Source: Leptolyngbyaceae cyanobacterium C42_A2020_001 (GTDB lineage: Bacteria; Cyanobacteriota; Cyanobacteriia; Leptolyngbyales; Leptolyngbyaceae). From it: a DNA stretch of 64,000 bases. The stretch lies in contig JACYLN010000007.1 of assembly GCA_015272515.1 (NCBI GenBank), positions 1-64,000 of the forward strand, written 5' to 3'. Positions 1 through 8,438 of the stretch are shown here, one piece after another. Every line of letters begins with the position of its first letter. Position 1 is the stretch's first letter. The notes under the pieces are model-generated. The model had not been told where the DNA came from. It searched no databases and saw nothing but the letters and a program-made list of their open reading frames with translations. The position numbers and the translations under genes are program-made.

Positions 1-18
1 TTGAATCCATAGATTTGC

Positions 19-79
19 ATTGTTCGATGATTTGTATTGAGTTTTACCAATGTAGATGATTATTTTCGCGTCGAACAAT
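19..79. repeat. Inverted repeat downstream of the DegT gene
   Basis: ATTGTTCGA (19-27) and TCGAACAAT (71-79) are a perfect 9-base inverted repeat with a 43-base loop, just past the stop codon of the minus-strand aminotransferase. The long loop and lack of a T-run make it a weak terminator candidate. Confidence 0.3.
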
Positions 80-105
80 AATGGGCGCTTTAACGTCTTA
101 GCCTT

Positions 106-1230
106 TCAACTCAAGCAATCTTTCAAGCTGTAAGCAACGTGTTCCTGTTGTTCGGCAGTAAGTTCAGGAAACATGGGAAGCGAAAGCACTTCCCGCGCTG
201 CCCGCTCTGATTCTGGAAGTTGTCCTGGTTGGTAGCCCAACTCTTGATAGGCAGGTTGCAAGTGTAGTGGCATTGGGTAATAAACCATTGATACAACGCC
301 TTTCTCTTGAAGCTTAGTTCGTAAGTTATCTCTAAATGCTTCAGCAGATGTTTGAGTCAGGCGAATGGTGTACTGGTTCCAGACACTCTTACTGCCCGAA
401 ATTTCTTGTGGCAAAACTAATCCGGGAATGTGGCTCAAAAGCTGGCTGTAGCGGTTAGCAACTTCACGGCGTTGCTGGTTCCAAGTATCCAAGTGTCGCA
501 GCTTGATTTGCAGAATCGCAGCCTGCACTGCATCTAAGCGACTGTTTACGCCTAATTCTTCGTAGTAGTAGGCTCCCCGTCGTCCGTGATCACGCAGACG
601 GCGCAGGCGATCGCGAATCGCTGGATCGCTGGTTGTAATCGCACCACCATCCCCACAGGCTCCCAGGTTTTTGGTGGGATAGAAACTAAAGCAGCCAATT
701 TGTCCAATGCTGCCCACTTTGTTACCTGCCCATTCGGCTCCAGTTGCCTGAGCGCAATCTTCCACAATCAGGAGGTTGTGTGCCTGAGCGATCGCCATCA
801 ACCGAGTCATATCCACTGGCAAACCAAACAAATGCACCGGAATCACCGCACGAGTGCGCTCCGTAATCGCCGCTTCCACCTGATCTAGATTCAAGTTAAA
901 AGTATGGGGTTCAATATCAACAAAGACAGGTTTCGCCCCCACTGCATTGATCACTTCTGCCGTCGCCACAAACGTAAACGGTGTGGTGATCACCTCATCA
1001 CCCGGTTTAATGTCGTAGGCTCTCAATGCCAAGTAGAGTGCGTCAGTCCCCGAATTACACGCCACACAGTCTGAAGTGCCAATGTAGCTAGCAAGTTGCT
1101 GTTCAAACTGCTCCACCAGAGGACCACCAATATAGCGACCGGAGACAAGCACCTCAAGAACGGCTGAGTTGATGGTATCGCCAATAAGTTTGAATTGCTC
1201 AGATAGATCAAACGGAGGAATCTTGTTCAC
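106..1230 (-). CDS. DegT/DnrJ/EryC1/StrS family aminotransferase
   Basis: PLP-dependent aminotransferase of the sugar aminotransferase family (fold type I), which transfers an amino group to a keto-sugar nucleotide used for surface polysaccharide or natural-product sugars. The 374 residues match the usual family length. The PLP lysine is K187 in SFYPTKNLGACGDGG and the cofactor aspartate is D158 in VEDCAQA. The CNSGTDAL loop near residue 60 is the phosphate-binding loop. The start is a GTG at 1230 behind a weak GTAGGTTGA. No sugar-pathway neighbours are visible, so the substrate cannot be assigned. Confidence 0.9.
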   Translation of the reverse strand: MNKIPPFDLSEQFKLIGDTINSAVLEVLVSGRYIGGPLVEQFEQQLASYIGTSDCVACNSGTDALYLALRAYDIKPGDEVITTPFTFVATAEVINAVGAKPVFVDIEPHTFNLNLDQVEAAITERTRAVIPVHLFGLPVDMTRLMAIAQAHNLLIVEDCAQATGAEWAGNKVGSIGQIGCFSFYPTKNLGACGDGGAITTSDPAIRDRLRRLRDHGRRGAYYYEELGVNSRLDAVQAAILQIKLRHLDTWNQQRREVANRYSQLLSHIPGLVLPQEISGSKSVWNQYTIRLTQTSAEAFRDNLRTKLQEKGVVSMVYYPMPLHLQPAYQELGYQPGQLPESERAAREVLSLPMFPELTAEQQEHVAYSLKDCLS

Positions 1231-1588
1231 TCAACCTACACCGTAAGGATTAATCACTCAACAAGGACATTGTTGCACTGCCTGAGTTCTGTGGACTCAA
1301 CAGATCCGAGGATTGTTTCAATCAATAATCTATTCACCAAACTGATTCAACCATAGGATGGGCACGGGAGCTAGAGGAAGAGGGGAAATGAATCGGGGAT
1401 GGGGGTTAAGGGGGTAGGTGGGGTAGGTGGAATTTCACTCACTCCTCTACTCCTCCACTCCCCAACTCCCTTACCTCCTTACTCACCCACTCGCCCACTC
1501 TCCCCTTCCTCCACTTCTGACTTCTGTCTTCTGTCTCGTCCTATTCTTCATTTATGATCGAAAGACTACCGACCAAAGGAAACCAACT
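1231..1588. other. Intergenic region with G-rich then pyrimidine-rich tract
   Basis: No gene is seen between the divergent aminotransferase and UPF0014 genes. The plus strand is strongly G-rich at about 1365-1430 and then almost purely C/T at about 1437-1545, made of short CTCC/CCAC units. The strand asymmetry could fold into a purine-pyrimidine hairpin. An open frame runs through the pyrimidine part from 1427, but its composition is low-complexity and I do not regard it as coding. Confidence 0.5.
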
Positions 1589-2353
1589 GTGGATTCTCCG
1601 CTACAACTGGTATGGGCATTAGGGCTGATGGCGATCGCGATCGCACTGTCGGCATGGCAACGATTGGAACTGGAGTGGAGTTTGGCGCTGGCAACGGGAC
1701 GCACAGTGCTTCAGTTATTGGTCGTAGGGTATGTGCTGGCAGCAGTGTTTGCGTTCAAAAATCCTTTACTCATACTGGGATTGTTGGCGATTATGCTGGC
1801 GATAGCGGCGATCGTGGCTCGCAACCGCATCAGTAAGAAAGTGCCGAATTTGCTGGCGATCGTGGGGGGGGCAATGGCGATGGGGACGCTGTTGACGCTG
1901 GTTTACACCATGATATTTGTGATTCAGCCGCCCACCTGGTACGAGCCGCAGTTTTTGATTCCGCTGGCAGGAATTGTGTTGGGCAATGCCATGAATGGAG
2001 CCGCGATTAGTGGAGAACGCCTCGTTAGCACGTTGAATTCTAGTCAACTGGAAATTGAAACGCACCTCAGCCTGGGAGCTACGCCACGACAAGCGATCGC
2101 CCAATATCGCAAAGATGCTGTCAAAGCGGGGCTAATTCCAACAATCAACACGATGATGGTAGTGGGTTTGGTCACCCTCCCTGGCATCATGACTGGGCAA
2201 TTGCTCAGTGGAGTACCGCCCCTTGTCGCGACCTCTTACCAAATGGTGATCATGTTTATGCTGGCGTTTGCCACCTTGATCACAACCTTGCTGGTTACCT
2301 CTGGCATTTGTCGGCAGTACTTTAACCCCGCTGGGCAGTTGACACCGTGGTAA
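1589..2353 (+). CDS. UPF0014 family (FetB/YbbM-like) ABC permease
   Basis: Integral membrane protein of the UPF0014 family, whose E. coli member FetB partners with an ATPase in iron export. I chose the GTG at 1589, which is preceded by AAAGGA at a good distance and gives about 254 residues, the normal family size. The longer frame from 1427 adds a low-complexity N-terminus. About seven hydrophobic segments are visible. The central PLAGIVLGNAMNGAAISGER and the following LSLGATPRQA are typical family blocks. No FetA-like ATPase lies beside it, so the partner would be encoded elsewhere. Confidence 0.85.
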   Translation: MDSPLQLVWALGLMAIAIALSAWQRLELEWSLALATGRTVLQLLVVGYVLAAVFAFKNPLLILGLLAIMLAIAAIVARNRISKKVPNLLAIVGGAMAMGTLLTLVYTMIFVIQPPTWYEPQFLIPLAGIVLGNAMNGAAISGERLVSTLNSSQLEIETHLSLGATPRQAIAQYRKDAVKAGLIPTINTMMVVGLVTLPGIMTGQLLSGVPPLVATSYQMVIMFMLAFATLITTLLVTSGICRQYFNPAGQLTPW

Positions 2354-2507
2354 GAGAGTAGCGCGATCGGCACTCTTAAGTTCCTGAGTTTGACCTGCAC
2401 GATACTCAGCCATTGCAGAAGCAGCTAGTTTTGCAAGAATATTTGGTGAGAAAGAGAACAATTTATCCCAACGTTGATCGTCCGCTGTCTCTCTCAAAAT
2501 CCTTGCA

Positions 2508-2614
2508 GCGATCGCTTGCTTCAAGGATGTTTGAGCGTGGTGCGTTCCCAACAATTTATTCAGTGGGGAAGAAGTTGCATTTAGGAACGCACCCTACAAA
2601 AGCGGTGATCGTAC
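2508..2614. repeat. Dispersed hairpin repeat, copy A
   Basis: Begins GCGATCGCTTGCTTCAAGG and is repeated exactly 150 bases further on. It contains a perfect 10-base inverted repeat, GGTGCGTTCC and GGAACGCACC, with a loop of roughly 35 bases. It starts and ends near HIP1-like sequence. Confidence 0.8.
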
Positions 2615-2657
2615 TTCGATCTTAGCCTACAGCTCTTGCTCAAAACGCCTATTAGAA

Positions 2658-2764
2658 GCGATCGCTTGCTTCAAGGATGCGTGAGCGTGGTGCGTTCTCA
2701 ACCATCTATCCAGTAGGGAGATAGAAGTTGCAGGGAACGAACCCTACAAGATTGGCGATCGCAC
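2658..2764. repeat. Dispersed hairpin repeat, copy B (degenerate)
   Basis: Second copy of the 2508 repeat with the same GCGATCGCTTGCTTCAAGG start. The inverted repeat is eroded (GGTGCGTTCTC against GGGAACGAACC), so copy A looks closer to the ancestral state. Confidence 0.8.
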
Positions 2765-3045
2765 TAGCTTGCCTTGTAGCCAACTTTTCCTGCAACCGCT
2801 AAATTTTCTCTTGTCAAATGTCTTTACGTACTGGGAAAAAGTTTACCTTTTTCCATCAAGCTTTCATCAATTCGTAGAAAAGGAAGTTCACCGATCTGTT
2901 TGGGGAAAGTAAGAAAAACCAGAGTGGGTGGTGGGAATTTAGAATGAATAAAGCAGGCGATCGAATGAATGTGTTGCTTCTCATCATTCATCTACGCAAG
3001 AGGTGTGATCACGCTGGTTTCTAGTCAGCAGCGTGAGATTATTTC

Positions 3046-4595
3046 TTACGCTTGATTAGATGGCTCGGATGACTCATTAAAAGCACTTCTCAAATCTTCC
3101 CAACCTAAGGCGAATTGACAGAATTCTTGTAGTGGCAATTCTACAAGAATTTGATCATAAGCTTCTACATCTTTGGATTTTGAAATTATTTTCATTAGTT
3201 TATATAGAATTTCTGATCCCAATTTTTGAGCACTATCTTCAGCCACACAAATTAATATTTCATTATGCATGAAACTGCCATGTAAAAGGCTATTTCTAAT
3301 CTCAAGAAATTTGAATTTCTCTTCATCATCAGCATACTTTGCATAGTCAACTCCTATATCTCTTAGGAAAAATCGAATTACTTTTGAAATAGGAGGAGTT
3401 CGACCATGCCCATTGCTTTGAAGCGTCGCCATTTCCTTTTTTCGATCTTCTTTATCTTTATCAGTCTTATTTTTTAGTAAAATCAGCTTATCTTTTTCTT
3501 CAATGCCACGAATCAATTTAGAGATTCCATCCACTTTAAATAGCCAGTACGAGTAGAAATATTCAATTGCAGAGCAAGCTGCCATCAGCTTTAACTCAAT
3601 CGTTGCTTCATCAACAGTTAGCTTTAAATGCTGAATTCCTCTACTAAGTTGTTCATCGATAGGGTAGCATTCCAAGTATGCAGTAGCGCTATAAAGTAGG
3701 TTGATTTCTTTAGGATACGCACTACTAATCCGTGAAATTCTTCTTCTATTATCAATAGGAATTATTTGGCCGTTGAAATATTTATATCGATTATTTATAA
3801 AGTAGTCGAAGTAAATCGGTAGAACTTCATAATCACACGTAATGCTAAGAAAAGCACACAAATCATCAATTGTTTTTTCTAAATGCTCAAGAAGCTGAAC
3901 CTCATCATGGAAACCTTTCCTGTTTAAGGTTTTAATAAGTTTACTTTCTAAAGAAGAAATTCTCAGATCTAAAAAGCTTAATTGATAAAACACATTTATG
4001 TTTGTTCTATAAAAAGTGTTTTCTCCATGAGTTATAAATCTTTTTCCACATTTAATCTCGTAGCCAGAATTTAAATTTCGGTATGAATTTGAGGAACTTT
4101 CACAAAAATCTTCATCTAAATTTCTCTAACTGATTCTTCTATCGCTTCTTTGTTGTGGGAAGTTTTCAAACTTCACGCCTAAAGTGGCATCTCCAAATGA
4201 ATATTCTTCGTTTAAATATGATTTAAGATCAACAGAATAGCTATGATTTTCAATAGATTCGTTATCTTTTGGATAACTAGAATATGTGATCATTCTATGA
4301 ACTCTAAAAAACGTTTTTTTGTGTTTAATGGTGGTTTAGAAATCCCAATCAGAAATATACTATTTCTAATAATTAAAGTTTGTCGATCTGATTTGTACAT
4401 CTTAAACGCAATGCCCAACCGATCATTATCAGAAACATTTTCCCCAATAAGCCATACATCTATTTCTGCTTTTTCAATGAATTCTAAATTTAGACTGACC
4501 ATCAATTTTTGAGGCTGACATTCTACTACGAGATTAGCCTCTCCTTGAAAGCTCCAATTTCCTGGAAACCCACCTATCCGTCCTGGATGACTCAT
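3046..4595 (-). pseudogene. Broken HEPN-domain gene, ApeA-like, frameshift plus internal stop
   Basis: Read on the minus strand, three open pieces join into one protein of about 516 residues. Piece 1 starts at the ATG at 4595 and ends at 4290. A frame change near the A/T homopolymers at 4290-4320 leads into piece 2 (ITYSSYPKDNESIENHSYSV...), which ends at an in-frame TAG near 4125. The same frame then continues through the GTG at 3993 to 3046. The C-terminal part has RNSLLHG, fitting the Rx4-6H motif of HEPN ribonucleases, preceded by a helical AIEYFYSYW segment. The layout (N-terminal beta-rich part, C-terminal HEPN) resembles anti-phage ApeA-type proteins; this assignment is inference. The DNA is clearly more AT-rich than its neighbours, suggesting transfer. 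A shorter protein from 3993 could still be made. Confidence 0.6.
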
Positions 4596-4717
4596 GTAAA
4601 TTAGTTAGCCTTACATAATAATAAATATTGTAGAAGGTATGAATTGTAGGGGTGCAAATAACTACCCTATCAAAGGTCGAAAGCCATCTTAATAGCGATT
4701 CCAAAAAGGCGATCGCG

Positions 4718-6334
4718 CTAATATCGATTGCTCCAATTCATAGGGATATTGGGTGGGTCGTCGAGGGGTGTGCTGCTTGGCAAATGCCGCAAGGGCCGTG
4801 TTTCTTCATCCAGGGCACGAGTCAGTCTGTTATAAATTTCTTCGGCTTGTTGGGGTGAGTTGCCAATGCTGGTTAAGCCCAGTTTGCCAAATTCGGAGAG
4901 ACAACCCATGAGGTGAAAGACGGTGCCAGTTTCCGTACTGGTGTCAAAGTGGAGTTGGTGTTGGGCGATGATATCCATCAAGTCGTTGGGAAGTAAGCCG
5001 CGATACTGGTCTTTTTGCAGGTTGTCGGTTGCCATGTAATATTTGGCGCGTCCCTGCTGGCTGTAAAATAAGCCGCTGCTGGAGTCGTAGCGTCCGTTGG
5101 TGAGAAACTTGAGTGTCATAAAGGGGTGGGTTGTGCCGCCTTTTCGCAGGTTAATTTCAATTGCCTGAATATCCCACTCCGGCTTACCAGGTTGATTGGG
5201 TTGGTGAGTGGCAACAAAATCCACACCAAACCGCTCGATCGCCCCTTTCTCTGCCAGATTGCGCCCAATTTTTGCGCCTAAATCCTGCAATCGCAGGCGA
5301 TAGGCTTCATCCGCCGGAAAACGGCATCCCAGGTAGATTTGCCCACTGGGTCCACCTAAAATTTGGTCATGGGTGGAAATGATTTCAACACCGCCCAATG
5401 GTGTGATCCGTCCCTGTACGCTGGGCGATCGCTTTTCCCCTTCCAAAAACGCTTCCACAATTGCCCCCAATTCTGGCACACGACTGCCAAACCGCTCCCA
5501 GGTTTCCCCCTTTGCCTCAAACCGCATACAGGCAAACTGCTCCTTCAATGCATCCGTGCGGGCAGAGTGGGATGCTTGCCCAGGAGCCACTTCATGGATT
5601 GGGCGCAAATCTAGCAGGGCGTTGCCTTCGCCCGAAAAGCCTTCATTCAGCTTCACGACCATGCGCTTTAAGTTGGGCTGCCGTTCCCACAGTTCTGCTG
5701 CCGCTGTTGCCAGTTCATTGGTTGACCAAACCGAATCGCTGCCATCCGGATGAGGAATACCTGCTTCAGCAAAAATCTGCCGACTGCCGCCTTTTGTGCC
5801 CCATTGCAATAGATCGGGATCGAGAGCAAATAGTGGAATTCCGGTTTTAATTGCCAGTTCTCGCTCGGCAGGGGTGGAGTTATAGCAGATCATAAAGCAG
5901 CGATCGCGCCGCACAGCCTGCCGAATCCGTTCAATCAGGCGAGGACGATCCAGAATCTTTTGACTCAAGGGGCTAAGAGAAGAATCATACGTTGAGAGCA
6001 GCAACAGGCGATCGCGGGCATGGGAAAACGGAATTCCGGGCAACAGTTGCAGGTAATAATCGATCACGCTGGGGTGCAGTGGTTGCGACGTAACATAGAT
6101 CATGCGCGTGCGGGGATGGCGCAACCGAATTAAAGAAAACAGCAGCCGTTCTTCATAATGATGAAAACCTTCAATCTTCTGAAGTTCTCGCTGATCCAAA
6201 CTCAACGACGGCACCACTACAATATCGGCATCATCGGGATCGAACGTTTCAACCCCTTGCCACAAATCCCGTAACTGTTGCTGCAAATCCTGAAAATGCT
6301 CCATCGGCTCAGACGGGGAGAGGTGAGTTTGCAT
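4718..6334 (-). CDS. ATP-grasp peptide ligase, PGM1-related
   Basis: 538-residue cytoplasmic protein of the ATP-grasp superfamily, resembling the ligases annotated as PGM1-related (PGM1 joins amino acids to peptides in pheganomycin synthesis). The N-terminal third (VVVPSLSLD..., then RMIYVTSQPL) is a Rossmann-like pre-ATP-grasp domain. The ATP-grasp core follows, with MVVKLNEGFSGEGNALLDL near residue 225 as the lysine and glycine-rich loop and IEINLRKGGTTHPFMTL near residue 390 as the metal-binding E/N segment. It stands alone, divergent from the secreted gene at 6406, so the substrate is unknown. Confidence 0.75.
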   Translation of the reverse strand: MQTHLSPSEPMEHFQDLQQQLRDLWQGVETFDPDDADIVVVPSLSLDQRELQKIEGFHHYEERLLFSLIRLRHPRTRMIYVTSQPLHPSVIDYYLQLLPGIPFSHARDRLLLLSTYDSSLSPLSQKILDRPRLIERIRQAVRRDRCFMICYNSTPAERELAIKTGIPLFALDPDLLQWGTKGGSRQIFAEAGIPHPDGSDSVWSTNELATAAAELWERQPNLKRMVVKLNEGFSGEGNALLDLRPIHEVAPGQASHSARTDALKEQFACMRFEAKGETWERFGSRVPELGAIVEAFLEGEKRSPSVQGRITPLGGVEIISTHDQILGGPSGQIYLGCRFPADEAYRLRLQDLGAKIGRNLAEKGAIERFGVDFVATHQPNQPGKPEWDIQAIEINLRKGGTTHPFMTLKFLTNGRYDSSSGLFYSQQGRAKYYMATDNLQKDQYRGLLPNDLMDIIAQHQLHFDTSTETGTVFHLMGCLSEFGKLGLTSIGNSPQQAEEIYNRLTRALDEETRPLRHLPSSTPLDDPPNIPMNWSNRY

Positions 6335-6405
6335 AATGCCTGCCGCGACTTCGATCGTCTATCACTCTTACTCTACCTAGAAGGTGACAGGAGTAAAGGA
6401 GGGAA

Positions 6406-6999
6406 GTGAGGGAAGAAGGCTGGAGGGGAGTGGGTGCGGGGTTAGGTGCACTGATAATTCTTTGGACAAGTGCGGTGAGTGCCCAATCTGCTCCTGCGCT
6501 AGTGCCGAATGTACCAGTAGTCAAGTCAGCGGCATTGGGGTTGAACATGAATGTGCCCTGGTCGCGACCTGTGCGGGTGGATGACCCGTTTGAAGGCAAC
6601 TTTTTGGCAGTGTTCGATCGCAACTATTTTCCCAGTCGGCTATTGGATGCACGACGAGTGGATGTGGTGAGTTTGTGGAGTCGGCAATCGATTCGGGTGT
6701 TGCTGACCGATCGCGAGTGCATTATTGGCGATTTTTACGATAGTTTGTGGGGGCATACGTGCGTAGAACTCGGTGCTGCCAAAAAAGTGTCCGAACTGCT
6801 GGTGAAAGTGGGCGATCGCGTATTTCGTACCACTGGAGAGAATGGGGTCTTTCAGGTGAGCGAGGAACTGGCAAAAGCGCTGCAAACGGCTCCGGATGCA
6901 AAGGTGAATATTCGCTTGGTTACTGAAAGGGGTGAAACCGTGGATAGCGAAATTGGTACTGAAACGGTACGCGCCTGGAAAACGGTGTACGCCAGTTAA
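6406..6999 (+). CDS. Secreted protein of unknown function
   Basis: 197 residues. The N-terminus has a Sec-type signal (GLGALIILWTSAVSAQS, cleavage after ASA-like VSA). The mature part has no motif that I recognise. It includes two short cysteine-containing turns (DRECIIGD, GHTCVELG), which might form a disulphide outside the cytoplasm. The start is a GTG behind AAAGGAGGG. It lies just upstream of the HlyD-type adaptor, in the same direction with a 68-base gap, so it may belong to the same unit. Confidence 0.6.
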   Translation: MREEGWRGVGAGLGALIILWTSAVSAQSAPALVPNVPVVKSAALGLNMNVPWSRPVRVDDPFEGNFLAVFDRNYFPSRLLDARRVDVVSLWSRQSIRVLLTDRECIIGDFYDSLWGHTCVELGAAKKVSELLVKVGDRVFRTTGENGVFQVSEELAKALQTAPDAKVNIRLVTERGETVDSEIGTETVRAWKTVYAS

Positions 7000-7067
7000 T
7001 ACCTGAACCAATTTCTGAGCGCTAAAGTCTAATAGGGATAACACAGGTCGAAAGAAGGAGCAGACGT

Positions 7068-8429
7068 GTGAAAGACCTGCGGAAATTAAAAGCGCCAAAA
7101 TGGTTATTGCCTGTGCTGACCTTGGGGCTGGTGGGGCTGGGCGGATATGTTGCCTACAGCCAGATGCAAACATCTCAACGACAGGAAATGCGACGGCGAC
7201 TCCAAACGGTCACCGTGGAACGGGAAAATTTACCTGTAACCATTACAGCCAACGGTGTGATTCAGCCGGAACGCTCGGTCAACGTCAGCCCTAAGAGTTC
7301 TGGAGTGTTGAAGGAATTACTGGTGAAGGAGGGCGATCGCGTGGCGCAGGGGCAAATCCTGGCTTACATGGATGACTCCAACCTACAAGGACAATTAACC
7401 CAAGCGAAAGGGCAACTCGCCTCAGCACAAGCAGGCTTGCAACGAGCCTTGGCTGGCAACCGCACTCAAGATGTCGCTCAGGCAGAAGCACGGGTGCGAG
7501 ATGCGGAGGCGGCGTTGCGGCAGACTGAACAGAATTATCAGCAAAACCAGCAGCTTTACAACACGGGGGCGATTTCGCAGCGAGAGTACAACACCTCTCT
7601 GGCAGACCGCGATCGCGCGATCGCCCAACTCAATTTGGCAAAACAAGCTCTCTCGTTGCAGCAAGCCGGAACCCGTCCAGAAGATGTGGCACAGGCACGC
7701 GCTGAGGTGATTCGGGCGGAGGGCCAGTTGCAAACGGTTCAGGCTCAAATCAACGACACCGTGATTCGGGCACCCTTCAGTGGTGTGGTAACTCGCAAGT
7801 TTGCCGATCCCGGCTCCTTTGTTACACCTACCACGTCCGGCAGTTCCGTTTCCTCTGCTACATCCTCTTCAATTTTGTCTCTAGCAGCCAATAATCAGGT
7901 GATTGCCAAAGTGGCAGAAACCAGTATTCCCAAAATCAAACTGGGGCAACGCGTCACTATCACTGCCGATGCCTACCCCGATCAGACTTTCACCGGACGC
8001 GTGACCCAAATCGCGACACAATCCACAGTGGAACAAAACGTCACCAACTTTGAGGTGAAAATGTCGATCGCAGACCCCAAAAATCAACTCAAAGCTGGAA
8101 TGAATGTGAATGTGGAATTTAATGTGGGTACGCTGACCGATGCGCTGGTGATTCCCACGGTGGCGATCGTCCGGCGAGAGGAAGGAACGGGAGTGCTACT
8201 TGCCAGTCGAGAAGAAGGTAAATCGCGCTTTCAGATCATCAAAACAGGCGTTACCGTGAACAACAAAACCGTGGTCACAGAGGGGCTAGAAGCCGGACAA
8301 AAAGTTTTACTCAGCTTTCCAGCAGGTGAACGTCCGCCTTCAAGAACGCCCTCGATCTTTCCCGGCATGGGTGGTGGACAGCGGGGCGGTGGGCAGCGTA
8401 GCGGCAGCGATCGCCCCAGTGGTCGTTGA
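7068..8429 (+). CDS. HlyD/MFP family efflux adaptor (periplasmic)
   Basis: Membrane fusion protein of an ABC- or RND-type efflux pump. One N-terminal membrane anchor (WLLPVLTLGLVGLGGYVAYS, residues 13-32). Then the lipoyl half-motif near 60-95 (ANGVIQPERSVNVSPKSSG), a long Ala/Gln-rich alpha-hairpin at about 105-215, the second lipoyl half (DTVIRAPFSGVVTRKFADPG), and a beta-barrel. The C-terminus is Gly/Arg/Ser-rich. The GTG start follows AAGGAGCAG. It is 9 bases upstream of a MacB-type permease, the pairing seen in MacAB-like and DevBCA-like exporters. Confidence 0.9.
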   Translation: MKDLRKLKAPKWLLPVLTLGLVGLGGYVAYSQMQTSQRQEMRRRLQTVTVERENLPVTITANGVIQPERSVNVSPKSSGVLKELLVKEGDRVAQGQILAYMDDSNLQGQLTQAKGQLASAQAGLQRALAGNRTQDVAQAEARVRDAEAALRQTEQNYQQNQQLYNTGAISQREYNTSLADRDRAIAQLNLAKQALSLQQAGTRPEDVAQARAEVIRAEGQLQTVQAQINDTVIRAPFSGVVTRKFADPGSFVTPTTSGSSVSSATSSSILSLAANNQVIAKVAETSIPKIKLGQRVTITADAYPDQTFTGRVTQIATQSTVEQNVTNFEVKMSIADPKNQLKAGMNVNVEFNVGTLTDALVIPTVAIVRREEGTGVLLASREEGKSRFQIIKTGVTVNNKTVVTEGLEAGQKVLLSFPAGERPPSRTPSIFPGMGGGQRGGGQRSGSDRPSGR

Positions 8430-8438
8430 GGCAGGACG

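Larger units (their letters stand above)
2354..3045. other. Gene-free region carrying a duplicated hairpin repeat
   Basis: About 690 bases between the permease and the broken HEPN gene. Short frames here overlap the repeat pair listed separately and look like shadows. Base composition becomes AT-richer to the right. Confidence 0.6.

Noticed and set aside
1427-1588. N-terminal extension of the UPF0014 protein
   Set aside because: Translation of the pyrimidine-rich tract is low-complexity, and the GTG at 1589 has a good ribosome-binding site and gives the family length.
2413-2625. Open frame of about 70 codons
   Set aside because: It overlaps the hairpin repeat and shows no protein-like pattern.
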